A stretch of DNA of 44,491 nucleotides from IMG/VR virus record IMGVR_UViG_3300025010_000107, positions 1 through 44,491 of that record, one strand, 5' to 3'. Both the position numbers and the translations under genes were made by a program. The notes beneath the pieces were generated by a model. It had not been told where the DNA came from, did no database searches, and was given only the letters and a program-made list of their open reading frames with translations. Shown here piece after piece: positions 26,349 to 33,105 of this stretch (position 1 is the stretch's first letter; each line of letters starts with the position of its first letter). Origin of the DNA: a virus.

Positions 26349-26549
26349 ATGGACCAGGCCCGCACCGACCGCGTCAAAACGCTCCGTGAAGTGCTGGCCG
26401 ACATCGAGGCCAAGTGCGCGGCCTGCCCGATACCGAGTACAGTCTTTTGTAATGAGGGGTGCCTTCTGCCGGCCGCCCGGGTTGTGGCCGAAACCGAATT
26501 AAGAGATTGCGGGGAGTACGTCCATGCTCTGGATAAAACCAACCTGTAA
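26349..26549 (+). CDS. Small Cys-rich protein
   Basis: A 66-residue protein with a Cys cluster KCAACPIPSTVFCNEGC (residues about 23-39), probably a zinc site. The rest is helical. The ATG at 26349 follows AAAGGTGA; a TTG at 26343 overlaps the previous stop and is less likely. It overlaps the next small zinc protein. Function unknown. Confidence 0.6.
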   Translation: MDQARTDRVKTLREVLADIEAKCAACPIPSTVFCNEGCLLPAARVVAETELRDCGEYVHALDKTNL

Positions 26550-26700
26550 ATGCTGCGGGCGCAAGATGAAATTCAAGGCCGATACCTGCCCGGTTTGCAC
26601 GGCGCTGTGCGGGATCGAAAAGAAGGTGCCGGGGATACTTCAAAAGGTACTCGAATACCTGGAAAAGAATATCGGGAGACGCGATAATGCCAAAATTTAG
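26524..26700 (+). CDS. 58-residue zinc ribbon protein
   Basis: A short gene beginning MLWIKPTCKCCGRKMKFKAD with a second Cys pair CPVC and a further Cys, followed by an amphipathic helix (GILQKVLEYLEKNIGR). GGGGAG at 26511-26516 lies 7 bases before the ATG, giving good support for translation. The two Cys pairs are 12-15 residues apart, as in small zinc ribbons. It overlaps both neighbours in other frames. Confidence 0.6.
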   Translation: MLWIKPTCKCCGRKMKFKADTCPVCTALCGIEKKVPGILQKVLEYLEKNIGRRDNAKI

Positions 26701-26989
26701 CGCGGTTGAACTCAGCAAGATCGAAGACAGGAAGGGCATGGCCTTTCAATGCCCAGGATGCGGCTGCGCCCACTTCGTGCAGATCAATCCGAAGTTTAGC
26801 CCCTGCTGGCAGTTTAACGGAGACGTTGAGCGACCAACGGTATCCCCAAGCATCTTGGTTAAAACCAGATGGGCCGACGAGCACAAGGTTTGTCATTCTT
26901 TCGTTAAGGATGGCCAGATTCAATTCCTGGGCGATTGCACGCACGCCCTGGCTGGCAAGACAGTGGAAATACCGGATTGGGAAGACTAA
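26687..26989 (+). CDS. DUF6527-like zinc-binding phage protein
   Basis: A 100-residue conserved phage protein. The pattern is FQCPGCGCAHFV near residue 20, then CWQFNGDVERPTVSPSILVK, a CHSFVKDGQIQFLGDC stretch and a final THALAGKTVEIPDW. These Cys and His residues are expected to bind zinc. Members of this family are widespread near lysis and tail genes, with no established function. Confidence 0.75.
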   Translation: MPKFSAVELSKIEDRKGMAFQCPGCGCAHFVQINPKFSPCWQFNGDVERPTVSPSILVKTRWADEHKVCHSFVKDGQIQFLGDCTHALAGKTVEIPDWED

Positions 26990-27017
26990 GTGGCCACAGG
27001 GCCGGAAAGGTAGAATT

Positions 27018-27680
27018 ATGATTTCAGGATGGAAAACCAAATGGGGATTGATCATCGGCACGATCGGCGGCGGACTCATGGCCGGGGCAATGGTGGCCCC
27101 CTCGCCGGATCTTGAAAAGTGGTGCATGTTCATCGGGATCATCATGGCCACCATCGGCGGCGGCGGCGTGGGCCTGGGGGTTGCGCACAAGGTGGAGAAG
27201 TCAAGCTCTGCCCCGGCAACGATCAAGGAGCCGCCCTCCATCCTGGGGAATTCAGGCGCAGCGGCGCAGTCTGTTATGGTACAATTGTTTGTATGGGTGC
27301 TTCTTGCCCTGGTTACCGCATTCTGGTGCGTTGTTGTTTTCAACGGCTGCGCTCCCCACAGGCCCGCCACGCAGCAGATCGCCGCGCAAACGAGCAACCC
27401 CTACCACCTCGCGCAAGCGGTCTACCTTGACGCCCTGACGGCCTACAACGAGAGCTTGAAGGTATATCTGCCCTATCGGGACCTTGCCGAAAAAAGCAAT
27501 CCGGCGGCCGCGGCACGCATCAAGGAGGCCTTCGCCATGGCCGACGGCATGCTGGCCGATTTCAAGGGCTTGGCGGCGCTCGGAAAATACCGGGAGATGG
27601 ACGCGGATACATTCCGGGCGCTGCTGCGCGACATCAGCATTGAGGTGGCCATGGCCATCGATTCGAAAGGGGGCAAGTGA
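27018..27680 (+). CDS. Three-helix membrane protein with lipoprotein-like domain (possible holin fusion)
   Basis: A 220-residue protein. Hydrophobic helices lie at about residues 10-27 (LIIGTIGGGLMAGAMV), 35-55 (CMFIGIIMATIGGGGVGLGV) and 87-108 (MVQLFVWVLLALVTAFWCVV). After the third helix comes FNGCAPH, similar to but not a perfect lipobox, then a soluble helical domain resembling small phage lipoproteins (NPYHLAQAVYLDALTAYNES). The first two helices resemble holins. The ATG at 27018 follows AAAGG. It may be a holin fused to an outer spanin-like module, but this is inference. An internal ATG at 27276 could start a second, shorter product. Confidence 0.6.
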   Translation: MISGWKTKWGLIIGTIGGGLMAGAMVAPSPDLEKWCMFIGIIMATIGGGGVGLGVAHKVEKSSSAPATIKEPPSILGNSGAAAQSVMVQLFVWVLLALVTAFWCVVVFNGCAPHRPATQQIAAQTSNPYHLAQAVYLDALTAYNESLKVYLPYRDLAEKSNPAAAARIKEAFAMADGMLADFKGLAALGKYREMDADTFRALLRDISIEVAMAIDSKGGK

Positions 27681-27850
27681 TGGGCGAGAAAATCAGCGTA
27701 TTGGATGCGGTCATCGCGGTCAACATCCTGGCGGATATCATCCTCCGGTTCCGATCCGCCGGCGTCGAAGTCAACCTGGACAACCTGGCGCAGAAGGTCG
27801 CGGAAAAAGAGGCCGAGAAGGACCGGCTCAACGCCGAGCTGAACGGGTGA
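27680..27850 (+). CDS. 56-residue helical protein
   Basis: A short gene reading MGEKISVLDAVIAVNILADI and then a charged helix rich in Glu, Lys and Asn. AAAGGGGG at 27666-27672 is a good ribosome-binding site, and the ATG overlaps the previous TGA by one base. The protein is probably a small amphipathic or coiled-coil partner of the membrane protein encoded upstream. Unknown family. Confidence 0.55.
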   Translation: MGEKISVLDAVIAVNILADIILRFRSAGVEVNLDNLAQKVAEKEAEKDRLNAELNG

Positions 27851-27854
27851 CCCC

Positions 27855-28073
27855 ATGGCCGACATCTGCGACGACGCAACCAAATCGGACGAAGAGTGGG
27901 TGGCGATAAAGATCAAAGAGGCCCGCCGCGCGCTGGACCGGCCATCGGCTACCCACTGCGACGATTGCGGGGATGAGATCCCCGAGGAGCGGCGGGCCTT
28001 GGTTCCCGGTTGTCGGACTTGCATCGGATGCCAGGTGGAGCGGGAAAACGGGCGGGCTTATCGGGCGAGGTGA
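27855..28073 (+). CDS. DksA/TraR-type zinc finger protein
   Basis: A 72-residue protein of the TraR/YbiI group. The C4 zinc finger is CDDCGDEIPEERR followed about 13 residues later by GCRTCIGCQ. These short phage proteins are thought to bind RNA polymerase through the secondary channel, as TraR does, and may change late or host transcription. It is the last gene before a strong terminator, so it belongs to the late operon. Confidence 0.85.
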   Translation: MADICDDATKSDEEWVAIKIKEARRALDRPSATHCDDCGDEIPEERRALVPGCRTCIGCQVERENGRAYRAR

Positions 28074-28101
28074 GTTGGTACATCTTTGCACCAAAACCCA
28101 C

Positions 28102-28140
28102 AAAAAAAGCGGGGATTCCATTTTTGGAATCCCCTTTTTT
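28102..28140 (+). terminator. Strong intrinsic terminator, likely bidirectional
   Basis: GGGGATTCCA (28111-28120), loop TTTT, TGGAATCCCC (28125-28134) form a perfect 10-bp stem followed by TTTTTT. Seven A bases at 28102-28108 upstream give a U-tract on the opposite strand too. This ends the structural and lysis-region transcript, just before a promoter for the early genes. Confidence 0.95.
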
Positions 28141-28168
28141 ATTACCAACCCACCTTAGTATGAACCCA

Positions 28169-28182
28169 AAACTTTTAAGTTT
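28169..28182. promoter_or_regulatory. Possible operator dyad
   Basis: AAACTT and AAGTTT arms, separated by TT, form a 14-base dyad 29 bases upstream of the -35 box at 28211. It may bind the Cro-like regulator encoded downstream. The AT-rich sequence makes chance symmetry likely, so confidence is low. Confidence 0.3.
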
Positions 28183-28210
28183 GCCCACAAAAATAATTTT
28201 AAAAATATAC

Positions 28211-28239
28211 TTGACATCCACCATGCTGTAGTACATAAC
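28211..28239 (+). promoter_or_regulatory. Sigma-70-like promoter for early genes
   Basis: TTGACA at 28211-28216 is a perfect -35 box. CATAAC at 28234-28239 is a 4/6 match to the -10 box at 17-base spacing. An AT-rich stretch lies upstream like an UP element. It lies just after the terminator and 25 bases before the Cro-like gene, whose GGAGG site is at about 28249-28253. Confidence 0.7.
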
Positions 28240-28263
28240 ACCTAAAACGGAGGACGAAACTAC

Positions 28264-28491
28264 ATGCAGACGACACTACATATCCCCTACGGCGCGTTGC
28301 AAAGGCTGGCCGACGTGACAGGGTGCAAGGCCAGCCTTTTGAGCGATTATGCCGCCGGAAGAAAGCGACCGGGGCGCGACCGGGCCGTGGACCTGGAGGT
28401 TGCGACCGGGATTAATCGGCACCTTTGGCTTTACGGGACTCCCGACGAACTCAAGCCCGCAATTATCGAAGCTGCCAAGCTGGCCGCATAA
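28264..28491 (+). CDS. Cro-like helix-turn-helix regulator
   Basis: A 75-residue DNA-binding protein. Its pattern (YGALQRLADVTGCKASLLSD, then YAAGRKRPGRDRA) matches a short Cro/CI-type helix-turn-helix with the recognition helix at about residues 18-32. It is the first gene after the only clear promoter, so it probably controls its own promoter and the early operon. No divergent repressor gene is present next to it, which is unlike the usual CI/Cro pair. Confidence 0.8.
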   Translation: MQTTLHIPYGALQRLADVTGCKASLLSDYAAGRKRPGRDRAVDLEVATGINRHLWLYGTPDELKPAIIEAAKLAA

Positions 28492-28513
28492 AAATTTTAA
28501 AGGAGCAAAATCC

Positions 28514-29242
28514 ATGGGCAAAGAAATCGTTCCGGTAAACTTCGACTTCAACGGCTCCAACATCTCAACGATCATCGACGGCGGCGGCGACCCATGGTGG
28601 ATCGCCAAGGAGGTTTGCGACGTTCTTGGCCTGACAAACCCGACCGAGGCGTTAAGGTCTCTGGATGACGATGAAAAAAATACCCTAAGGATTACTGAGG
28701 GTATTCAGGGCAACCCCAACAAGGCCATTATCTCCGAATCCGGCCTCTATTCTCTGATCCTCCGCTCCCGCAAACCAGAAGCCAAAGCGTTCAAAAAGTG
28801 GATCACCTCCGAAGTGCTGCCGACGATCCGCAAGACCGGGGCATACGCTGCCGACGAAGCTTCGCGCCTCAAAGCCCTGAACGACCCCTCCAGCCTGCGC
28901 GGCCTGCTGCTGGTCTACACCGAGAAGGTTTTAGAACTGCAACCCAAAGCCGACGCCTTCGACAAGATCGCCAACGCCGATGGCTCAGTAAACGGGACCG
29001 AAGCCGCCAAGGCCCTCCAGGTGCGCCCGAACGATCTATTTAAATGGATGAGCGAAAACAAATGGATTTACCGGCGCCCGGGTGGAAAGCAATGGCTTGG
29101 ATACCAGGACAAGGTGCAGCAAGGGCTCATCACTCATAAGGTCCACACCGTGTTGCAGCCCGACGGAACGGACAAGATTTATGAGCGCGTTCTGATTACT
29201 CCTAAGGGAGTCACCAAAATGGCGGCGCTCCTGAAAAACTAA
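28514..29242 (+). CDS. Phage antirepressor (BRO-N plus KilAC)
   Basis: A 242-residue two-domain protein. Residues 1-105 form a BRO N-terminal DNA-binding domain (VNFDFNGSNISTIID, DPWWIAKEVCDVLGLTNPTE, SESGLYSLILRSRKPEAKAF, KKWITSEVLPTIRKTG). Residues about 125-242 form a KilAC-type domain (LQPKADAFDKIANADGSVNG, WLGYQDKVQQGLITHKVHTV). Such proteins counter repressors or alter host gene expression. The ATG at 28514 follows AAAGGAG; longer in-frame starts overlap the Cro-like gene. Confidence 0.93.
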   Translation: MGKEIVPVNFDFNGSNISTIIDGGGDPWWIAKEVCDVLGLTNPTEALRSLDDDEKNTLRITEGIQGNPNKAIISESGLYSLILRSRKPEAKAFKKWITSEVLPTIRKTGAYAADEASRLKALNDPSSLRGLLLVYTEKVLELQPKADAFDKIANADGSVNGTEAAKALQVRPNDLFKWMSENKWIYRRPGGKQWLGYQDKVQQGLITHKVHTVLQPDGTDKIYERVLITPKGVTKMAALLKN

Positions 29243-29252
29243 GGGGGTCACA

Positions 29253-29393
29253 ATGCTCCACCGAATCAATAACAAAGTCGTAATTGCCAGAAAGCTCGGC
29301 GAAACGCCCTACACGCCATGGGAGCTGATTCGCATGGCCCTGGGCCTCGCGGTTTTCTTCGCCGTCATCGGCGGCATCTATATCGTAATTTAA
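29253..29393 (+). CDS. 46-residue single-pass membrane protein
   Basis: A short gene (MLHRINNKVVIARKLGETPY, then a Trp-Glu and a membrane helix MALGLAVFFAVIGGIYIVI to the end). AAGGGGGT after the previous stop is a good ribosome-binding site. The charged N-terminus and C-terminal helix suggest a tail-anchored inner membrane protein. It could act in superinfection exclusion or lysis control; no family is recognised. Confidence 0.6.
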   Translation: MLHRINNKVVIARKLGETPYTPWELIRMALGLAVFFAVIGGIYIVI

Positions 29394-29408
29394 AAGGAGG
29401 GCAAGGCC

Positions 29409-29885
29409 GTGATAGACAGAAAAGAACTCGAAGAAATCTTGGCTCAGCATAAACTGTGGATGCAAAGTAATGGTGGTAGCCGGGCCGACCTGCGCCGGGC
29501 CGACCTGCGCCGGGCCGACCTGCGCTGGGCCGACCTGCGCCGGGCCGACCTGCGCTGGGCCGACCTGAGCGGGGCCGACCTGCGCTGGGCCGACCTGAGC
29601 GGGGCCGACCTGCGCTGGGCCGACCTGACCGATGCCGACCTGCGCGGGGCCGACCTGAGCCGGGCCGACCTGAGCGGGGCCGACCTGATTGTCATGCAGC
29701 TAAATCAATATCAGGTGTTTGTACAAAAAGAATTTACGCGCATCGGCTGCGAATACCACAAAAACGAGGAATGGCAGAAATGGGGGCCTACCGACGTAAA
29801 ACATATGGCGCACGATGCCGAAGCATTTTGGACGCCGTACAAGCCTGTCGTATGCGCGGCTATCGCGGCTTTGGCGCAAAAATAA
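29409..29885 (+). CDS. Pentapeptide repeat protein
   Basis: A 158-residue protein starting with GTG, with AAGGAGG 8 bases upstream. An N-terminal helix ([13 protein letters not shown]-like) precedes 14 uninterrupted pentapeptide repeats of the form (R/W/G)ADL(R/S) at residues 25-94, which would form a right-handed quadrilateral beta-helix. The remaining 64 residues are a non-repeat domain ([20 protein letters not shown]). Some pentapeptide proteins mimic DNA and bind gyrase, but most phage members have no known role. The repeats are almost identical at DNA level, suggesting recent expansion. Confidence 0.9.
   Translation: MIDRKELEEILAQHKLWMQSNGGSRADLRRADLRRADLRWADLRRADLRWADLSGADLRWADLSGADLRWADLTDADLRGADLSRADLSGADLIVMQLNQYQVFVQKEFTRIGCEYHKNEEWQKWGPTDVKHMAHDAEAFWTPYKPVVCAAIAALAQK
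29481..29690 (+). repeat. 14 x 15-bp tandem repeat
   Basis: Fourteen 15-base units based on CGGGCCGACCTGCGC encode the pentapeptide repeats. A 30-base higher-order unit alternates TGG/GGG-starting repeats. The units keep the reading frame, so copy number can change without breaking the gene. Confidence 0.95.
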
Positions 29886-29899
29886 AAGGAGGTGAGAAC

Positions 29900-30571
29900 G
29901 TGAGTGTGCATAAACTGAAAGATGAAGGACAAGAGTTTTCTTCCAAGGAGCTGGATCTACTGATTCGTTATGATGAGATTTTCAGGAATGCGGATGCCCC
30001 GCTCTGCCCCAAATGCGAGCGCGAAAAAAGCCCCATGCCCGGCCCTTCCGGCGGCATCGGTGGCGGCCCCTGCCTCTATTGCATCGAAGAGGCACTCCGG
30101 ACCAAAAAGCCGATCCTGATTAAGCACCTGCCCGAGCGCTGGCCGGCGGACGCGCACCTTATCCAGATGGCCCACGATCTCATTAAACGCTTCCATCCGG
30201 ACGCCGCGCGCGCCTCCATCGCCTACTTGATGAAGGCCAAGCACGGCGAAACCAACGGCAAGATAGTGCTCGGTTCGTGCGCCAAGCAGAGCCCCAAGAA
30301 CAAGATGCTCCACGGCTGGGACTACATCATCGAAATCGCCTGGGACATGTGGGCGATGTTCCGACAAGAGCAGCGCGAAGCCCTGCTGCTGCATGAGATT
30401 TGCCACATCTGTAAGGACGGCGGCCAGTGGAAGCTTGAGAGCCACACCGTGGAAGAGCATGTGCGCGTTATCGAGGCTTACGGCCTTTGGAAGCCTGATC
30501 TGCAAGCGTTCGCTGAGGCCATCAGATCGTCCGAAGAACAGGAAGAAGATAAGCAACTCAAGTTGGTTTAG
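29900..30571 (+). CDS. Putative phage metallopeptidase with N-terminal zinc finger
   Basis: A 223-residue protein of the putative phage metallopeptidase type. It has the zinc-protease motif HEICH at residues 165-169, in ALLLHEICHICKDGG, followed by SHTVEEHVRVIEAYGLW, with His and Glu that could complete the site. An N-terminal CPKC...CLYC pair (about 36-60) suggests a structural zinc finger. GTG 29900 is chosen because AAGGAGGTGA lies immediately before it. The family is thought to be intracellular; its target is unknown. Confidence 0.8.
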   Translation: MSVHKLKDEGQEFSSKELDLLIRYDEIFRNADAPLCPKCEREKSPMPGPSGGIGGGPCLYCIEEALRTKKPILIKHLPERWPADAHLIQMAHDLIKRFHPDAARASIAYLMKAKHGETNGKIVLGSCAKQSPKNKMLHGWDYIIEIAWDMWAMFRQEQREALLLHEICHICKDGGQWKLESHTVEEHVRVIEAYGLWKPDLQAFAEAIRSSEEQEEDKQLKLV

Positions 30572-30588
30572 GGGAAGATGATACGGCC

Positions 30589-30695
30589 GGCGGCCCGATG
30601 CCGCCAACGACAAGGTGAAAGGATAATGGGATGAACTACTAAAAGCCGACCGATTACGGATTGATTACGCCCCTCTCTCGCCGTTGAGAGGGGCG
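30589..30695 (+). other. Intergenic region with two hairpins
   Basis: In the 153-base gap 30572-30724, GGCGGC (30589-30594) pairs with GCCGCC (30600-30605), and CGCCCCTCTC (30668-30677) pairs perfectly with GAGAGGGGCG (30686-30695) around an 8-base loop. No U-tract follows either. GATTACG occurs twice at about 30650-30668. A minimal ORF ATG AAC TAC TAA lies between the hairpins. These may be RNA processing sites or a structured leader for the next gene. Confidence 0.5.
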
Positions 30696-30724
30696 ACGTG
30701 AACCCGCAATCACAAGGAGACGGT

Positions 30725-30892
30725 ATGCAGCTTGTTATTGAAATCAGCGAGAAGGCATTCGACTACCTGCGCAAAGGCATAGCAAAGCCCGAATTTATGG
30801 CGGCGGCCATAATCGAATCCAGAGTGGAACGGTTCGGAGATCTTAGGCAAGAATATGTTCCTTCCTTTTTAGACGGACGAAAGTCCGCATAG
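30725..30892 (+). CDS. 55-residue hypothetical protein
   Basis: Begins MQLVIEISEKAFDYLRKGIA. An acidic strand followed by helices, as in small antitoxin-like or DNA-associated proteins, but no family is assigned. CAAGGAGA precedes the ATG at 30725; the GTG at 30698 lies in the hairpin flank and is less likely. Confidence 0.55.
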   Translation: MQLVIEISEKAFDYLRKGIAKPEFMAAAIIESRVERFGDLRQEYVPSFLDGRKSA

Positions 30893-30900
30893 GAGGCCCC

Positions 30901-31557
30901 ATGTACGCGGAGAACATCAAAGAGCGAGCGATTGAGCGTGAACTACAGAAGGAAAGGCGCACCGTGCCCTATCCGAAGTGCACCGAAATTTGCAGCGTGA
31001 CAGAGGTTTGGGGCGAGGATGAGTGCCGCCTGATCTGTCCGCAGAAATTTTGCAACGGTGTCGCCCGGCTTGTCGTCGCGCTCATGGTGGCCGGACTTCT
31101 CTTTGGGTGCGCCGGCTGGACCTACAACGGCATAACCCGCGAAGACCTCCAGGGCGGCGACTTTATATCGGTATCCGCCGGCTTTGGCGCATCCTACCTC
31201 GTCCACACGGCAAGCCATATCGTGGCCGCTGAGATCGCTGGCGAGCCGTGGCACTACGATGGCCTATCCGAGATCGTTGACGGCGACCTATCGCCCTCCG
31301 AGGCGCGCTGGTTCGCTCGGGCCGGATTCCTGGGGCAACTTGCGGTGGGGTGGACGATGAAGGCTTGCGGTGCCGATGGGCCGTTCGCTCGGGGGTACTA
31401 CACCGGGGCGATGTTTGAGGTTGCCACCTATCCGGCGCTGGTGGGGCTGTCTGGAGACGGAAACGATATTGAGATGATCGAGGACAACGGCGGACATGGG
31501 TATGCCGAATGGGCGGCTTACTCTGCTGCGGCTGTTGGGTTGGTTTTTAGTAGGTAA
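30901..31557 (+). CDS. Membrane protein with internal lipobox-like segment
   Basis: A 218-residue protein. The first 60 residues are charged and contain several Cys (KCTEICSVTEVWGEDECRLI, CPQKFC). A hydrophobic segment at about 54-71 (VARLVVALMVAGLLFGCAG) resembles a lipoprotein signal with LFGC. The remaining 145 residues are Gly/Ala-rich with further hydrophobic stretches (SAGFGASYLVHTASHIVAAE and AAYSAAAVGLVFSR). AGGAGG 4 bases before ATG 30901 is strong, so the long N-terminus is probably real and the lipobox internal. A membrane role is likely; function unknown. Confidence 0.6.
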   Translation: MYAENIKERAIERELQKERRTVPYPKCTEICSVTEVWGEDECRLICPQKFCNGVARLVVALMVAGLLFGCAGWTYNGITREDLQGGDFISVSAGFGASYLVHTASHIVAAEIAGEPWHYDGLSEIVDGDLSPSEARWFARAGFLGQLAVGWTMKACGADGPFARGYYTGAMFEVATYPALVGLSGDGNDIEMIEDNGGHGYAEWAAYSAAAVGLVFSR

Positions 31558-31578
31558 GGATAGGGGGGAGCGTGGCTT

Positions 31579-31884
31579 ATGAAAGAGATAAACGAGGATG
31601 ACGTTTTGGCTTACGACCCGTTTGAGGGAGACTTTGGCGACACTGGCGACCGCACCTTGAAAGACAAGATGGTAACAGCCCGCAAGGGCGGTGAGTGCCA
31701 TATGTGCGCCGGAAATATCGTGCCGGGTGAGCGCATCCGCTCAAGGTCAGACATTTTCGATGGGCAGATGATGTATTTCAGGTGGTGCAACGCTTGCTGC
31801 CGGGCGATGGCTGACAGTTGGGAAGATGGGGGCCTCGCGCTTGAAGAAAGAACATCAATGGGCAGCGAGATGCGCTCAAAATGA
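31579..31884 (+). CDS. Zinc-binding hypothetical protein
   Basis: A 101-residue protein with CHMC (near residue 40) and CNACC (near residue 70), spaced as in a single zinc finger. The N-terminus is acidic (INEDDVLAYDPFEGDFGD). GGGGGGAG 8 bases before the ATG supports this start. Similar short proteins are common in early phage regions. Function unknown. Confidence 0.65.
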   Translation: MKEINEDDVLAYDPFEGDFGDTGDRTLKDKMVTARKGGECHMCAGNIVPGERIRSRSDIFDGQMMYFRWCNACCRAMADSWEDGGLALEERTSMGSEMRSK

Positions 31885-31979
31885 CCAGCAAGCCGCAACC
31901 AAATAACGCCGCCCGGCCAGAGGCGCAAGGAGCCCGTAATGGGGCTGTGCAGCAAAACAAGCGTCTCCCCGGTTCGTGA
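31881..31979 (+). CDS. Possible 32-residue ORF
   Basis: The ATG overlaps the previous stop (ATGA). It encodes a Pro/Asn/Arg-rich sequence ending LPGS. A hairpin (CCCCGG 31967-31972 with CCGGGG 31983-31988) covers its end. It may be a translational coupling ORF or leader rather than a functional protein. Confidence 0.25.
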   Translation: MTSKPQPNNAARPEAQGARNGAVQQNKRLPGS

Positions 31980-32016
31980 AAGCCGGGGCGGGTGGCAAAA
32001 AAATAAGGGGGAGAAA

Positions 32017-32286
32017 ATGCATCAATCGTTTGGGTATATGGCAAGAAAAGTAAGGATTGTGCTCGATGATGAGCAGGAAAACGCAATTCAAAGCTTTTTC
32101 CCTGACGACGAGGAGTTCAAGGTGTGGCCATTTAACGGGCTTGCGGGTGCCTCTATCTGCCAAGTCATGGGGCCTTACTTCGTTGGCTCGTATGTTTCCA
32201 ACAGGTATTTTTTGGAGATCTATAAAGTGATTGAGCGGTGGGAATACATGGTGTGTTACCAACCATATCGGCACATGTGGAGATAG
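32017..32286 (+). CDS. 89-residue hypothetical protein
   Basis: Begins MHQSFGYMARKVRIVLDDEQ and contains a central segment FNGLAGASICQVMGPYFVGS and aromatic-rich end. AAGGGGGAG is just upstream of ATG 32017. No recognisable motif. It precedes the recombination module. Confidence 0.55.
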   Translation: MHQSFGYMARKVRIVLDDEQENAIQSFFPDDEEFKVWPFNGLAGASICQVMGPYFVGSYVSNRYFLEIYKVIERWEYMVCYQPYRHMWR

Positions 32287-32290
32287 TGAA

Positions 32291-32854
32291 ATGGCCTACT
32301 CCAACACCACAGGAAAGCCAGCGCCCAGCGACATTTTGCGGCCCTGGATACAATCGGACTACTTCACAGACGAGTCCAAGGCGCGTGGCAACGCCGTCCA
32401 CGAAGCATGCGCGGTTCATCTTATGGGAGAGTTCGCCTGGATGGAAAACAAGGCTTGGCGCGGATACCTCGATTCGTTCCTGATTTGGGCCGACCAGGAA
32501 AAGCCCAAGCCCCTGCAAGTCAACGGCCAGACCCTCATCGAGCGCCGCCTGGTAAGCGAGTTCTACAGCTACAGCGGCCAGCCGGACATTCCATGTTACA
32601 TCGCAACGCGGGGCGGGGCAGGGGTGGTGGACATCAAGACATCGGTGGCCCTGGGTAAGTCTTGGCCCCTGCAAATCGCGGCCTACCGCAAGCTGGTGGC
32701 CGGCGAAACCGGATTGCCGATCATGTGGGGTTGCTCCGTGCGCCTCCAAGAAAACGGCGACCCGCCAAAGGTAAAATTTTACGATGATTGGGAGCGCGAC
32801 TTCAATTTGTTCTTGTCCGCGCTGAACTTACACCGGCACTTCGCCGGAAAATAA
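32291..32854 (+). CDS. PD-(D/E)XK exonuclease (Cas4/RecB-like)
   Basis: A 187-residue nuclease. The active-site pattern is GQPDIPCYIA (PD), then VVDIKTSVALGK (D-x-K), followed by WPLQIAAYRKL, the QxxxY-like helix of RecB-type nucleases. An early Glu/His (GNAVHEACAVHLMG) fits the family N-terminus. It has no Cys cluster, so it is unlike true Cas4. With the coiled-coil protein and RecT downstream it probably makes single strands at DNA ends for annealing recombination. Start ATG 32291 follows GGAG. Confidence 0.85.
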   Translation: MAYSNTTGKPAPSDILRPWIQSDYFTDESKARGNAVHEACAVHLMGEFAWMENKAWRGYLDSFLIWADQEKPKPLQVNGQTLIERRLVSEFYSYSGQPDIPCYIATRGGAGVVDIKTSVALGKSWPLQIAAYRKLVAGETGLPIMWGCSVRLQENGDPPKVKFYDDWERDFNLFLSALNLHRHFAGK

Positions 32855-32865
32855 GGAGGAGAAAA

Positions 32866-33105
32866 GTGGAAAGAAAATACCCGTGCGAAGCAGTAGTGGC
32901 CAACGTCAAAAATCTTAAATTTGCCGTTCTAAAAACCCCGCTTATTGTCACTGTCCTGGAACCGGCGAAGATTTTGAGTTGCGCTTGCGGGGGCCGGAAG
33001 GTTCACCCGATAGAGTTGCCGGATGGCTACCCTGACCCGCCTGGAAAGTGCGGTTTTTGGACGGCTCTTCCTGAGCAACTGGAATTTTTGGAGGTGCCTC
33101 AATGA
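32866..33105 (+). CDS. 79-residue protein between nuclease and coiled-coil genes
   Basis: Starts with GTG, with AAGGAGGAGA directly upstream. Contains SCACGGRKVHPIELPDGYPD then a further Cys (KCGFW), possibly a half zinc site. It overlaps the next gene by 4 bases, so it belongs to the recombination operon. No family recognised. Confidence 0.55.
   Translation: MERKYPCEAVVANVKNLKFAVLKTPLIVTVLEPAKILSCACGGRKVHPIELPDGYPDPPGKCGFWTALPEQLEFLEVPQ

Noticed and set aside
29481-29690. CRISPR-like direct repeats
   Set aside because: Repeats are contiguous 15-bp coding units without unique spacers and encode a pentapeptide repeat protein.
29444-29695. Minus-strand Ser/Arg/Ala repeat frame
   Set aside because: Product of the 15-bp tandem repeat read in reverse.
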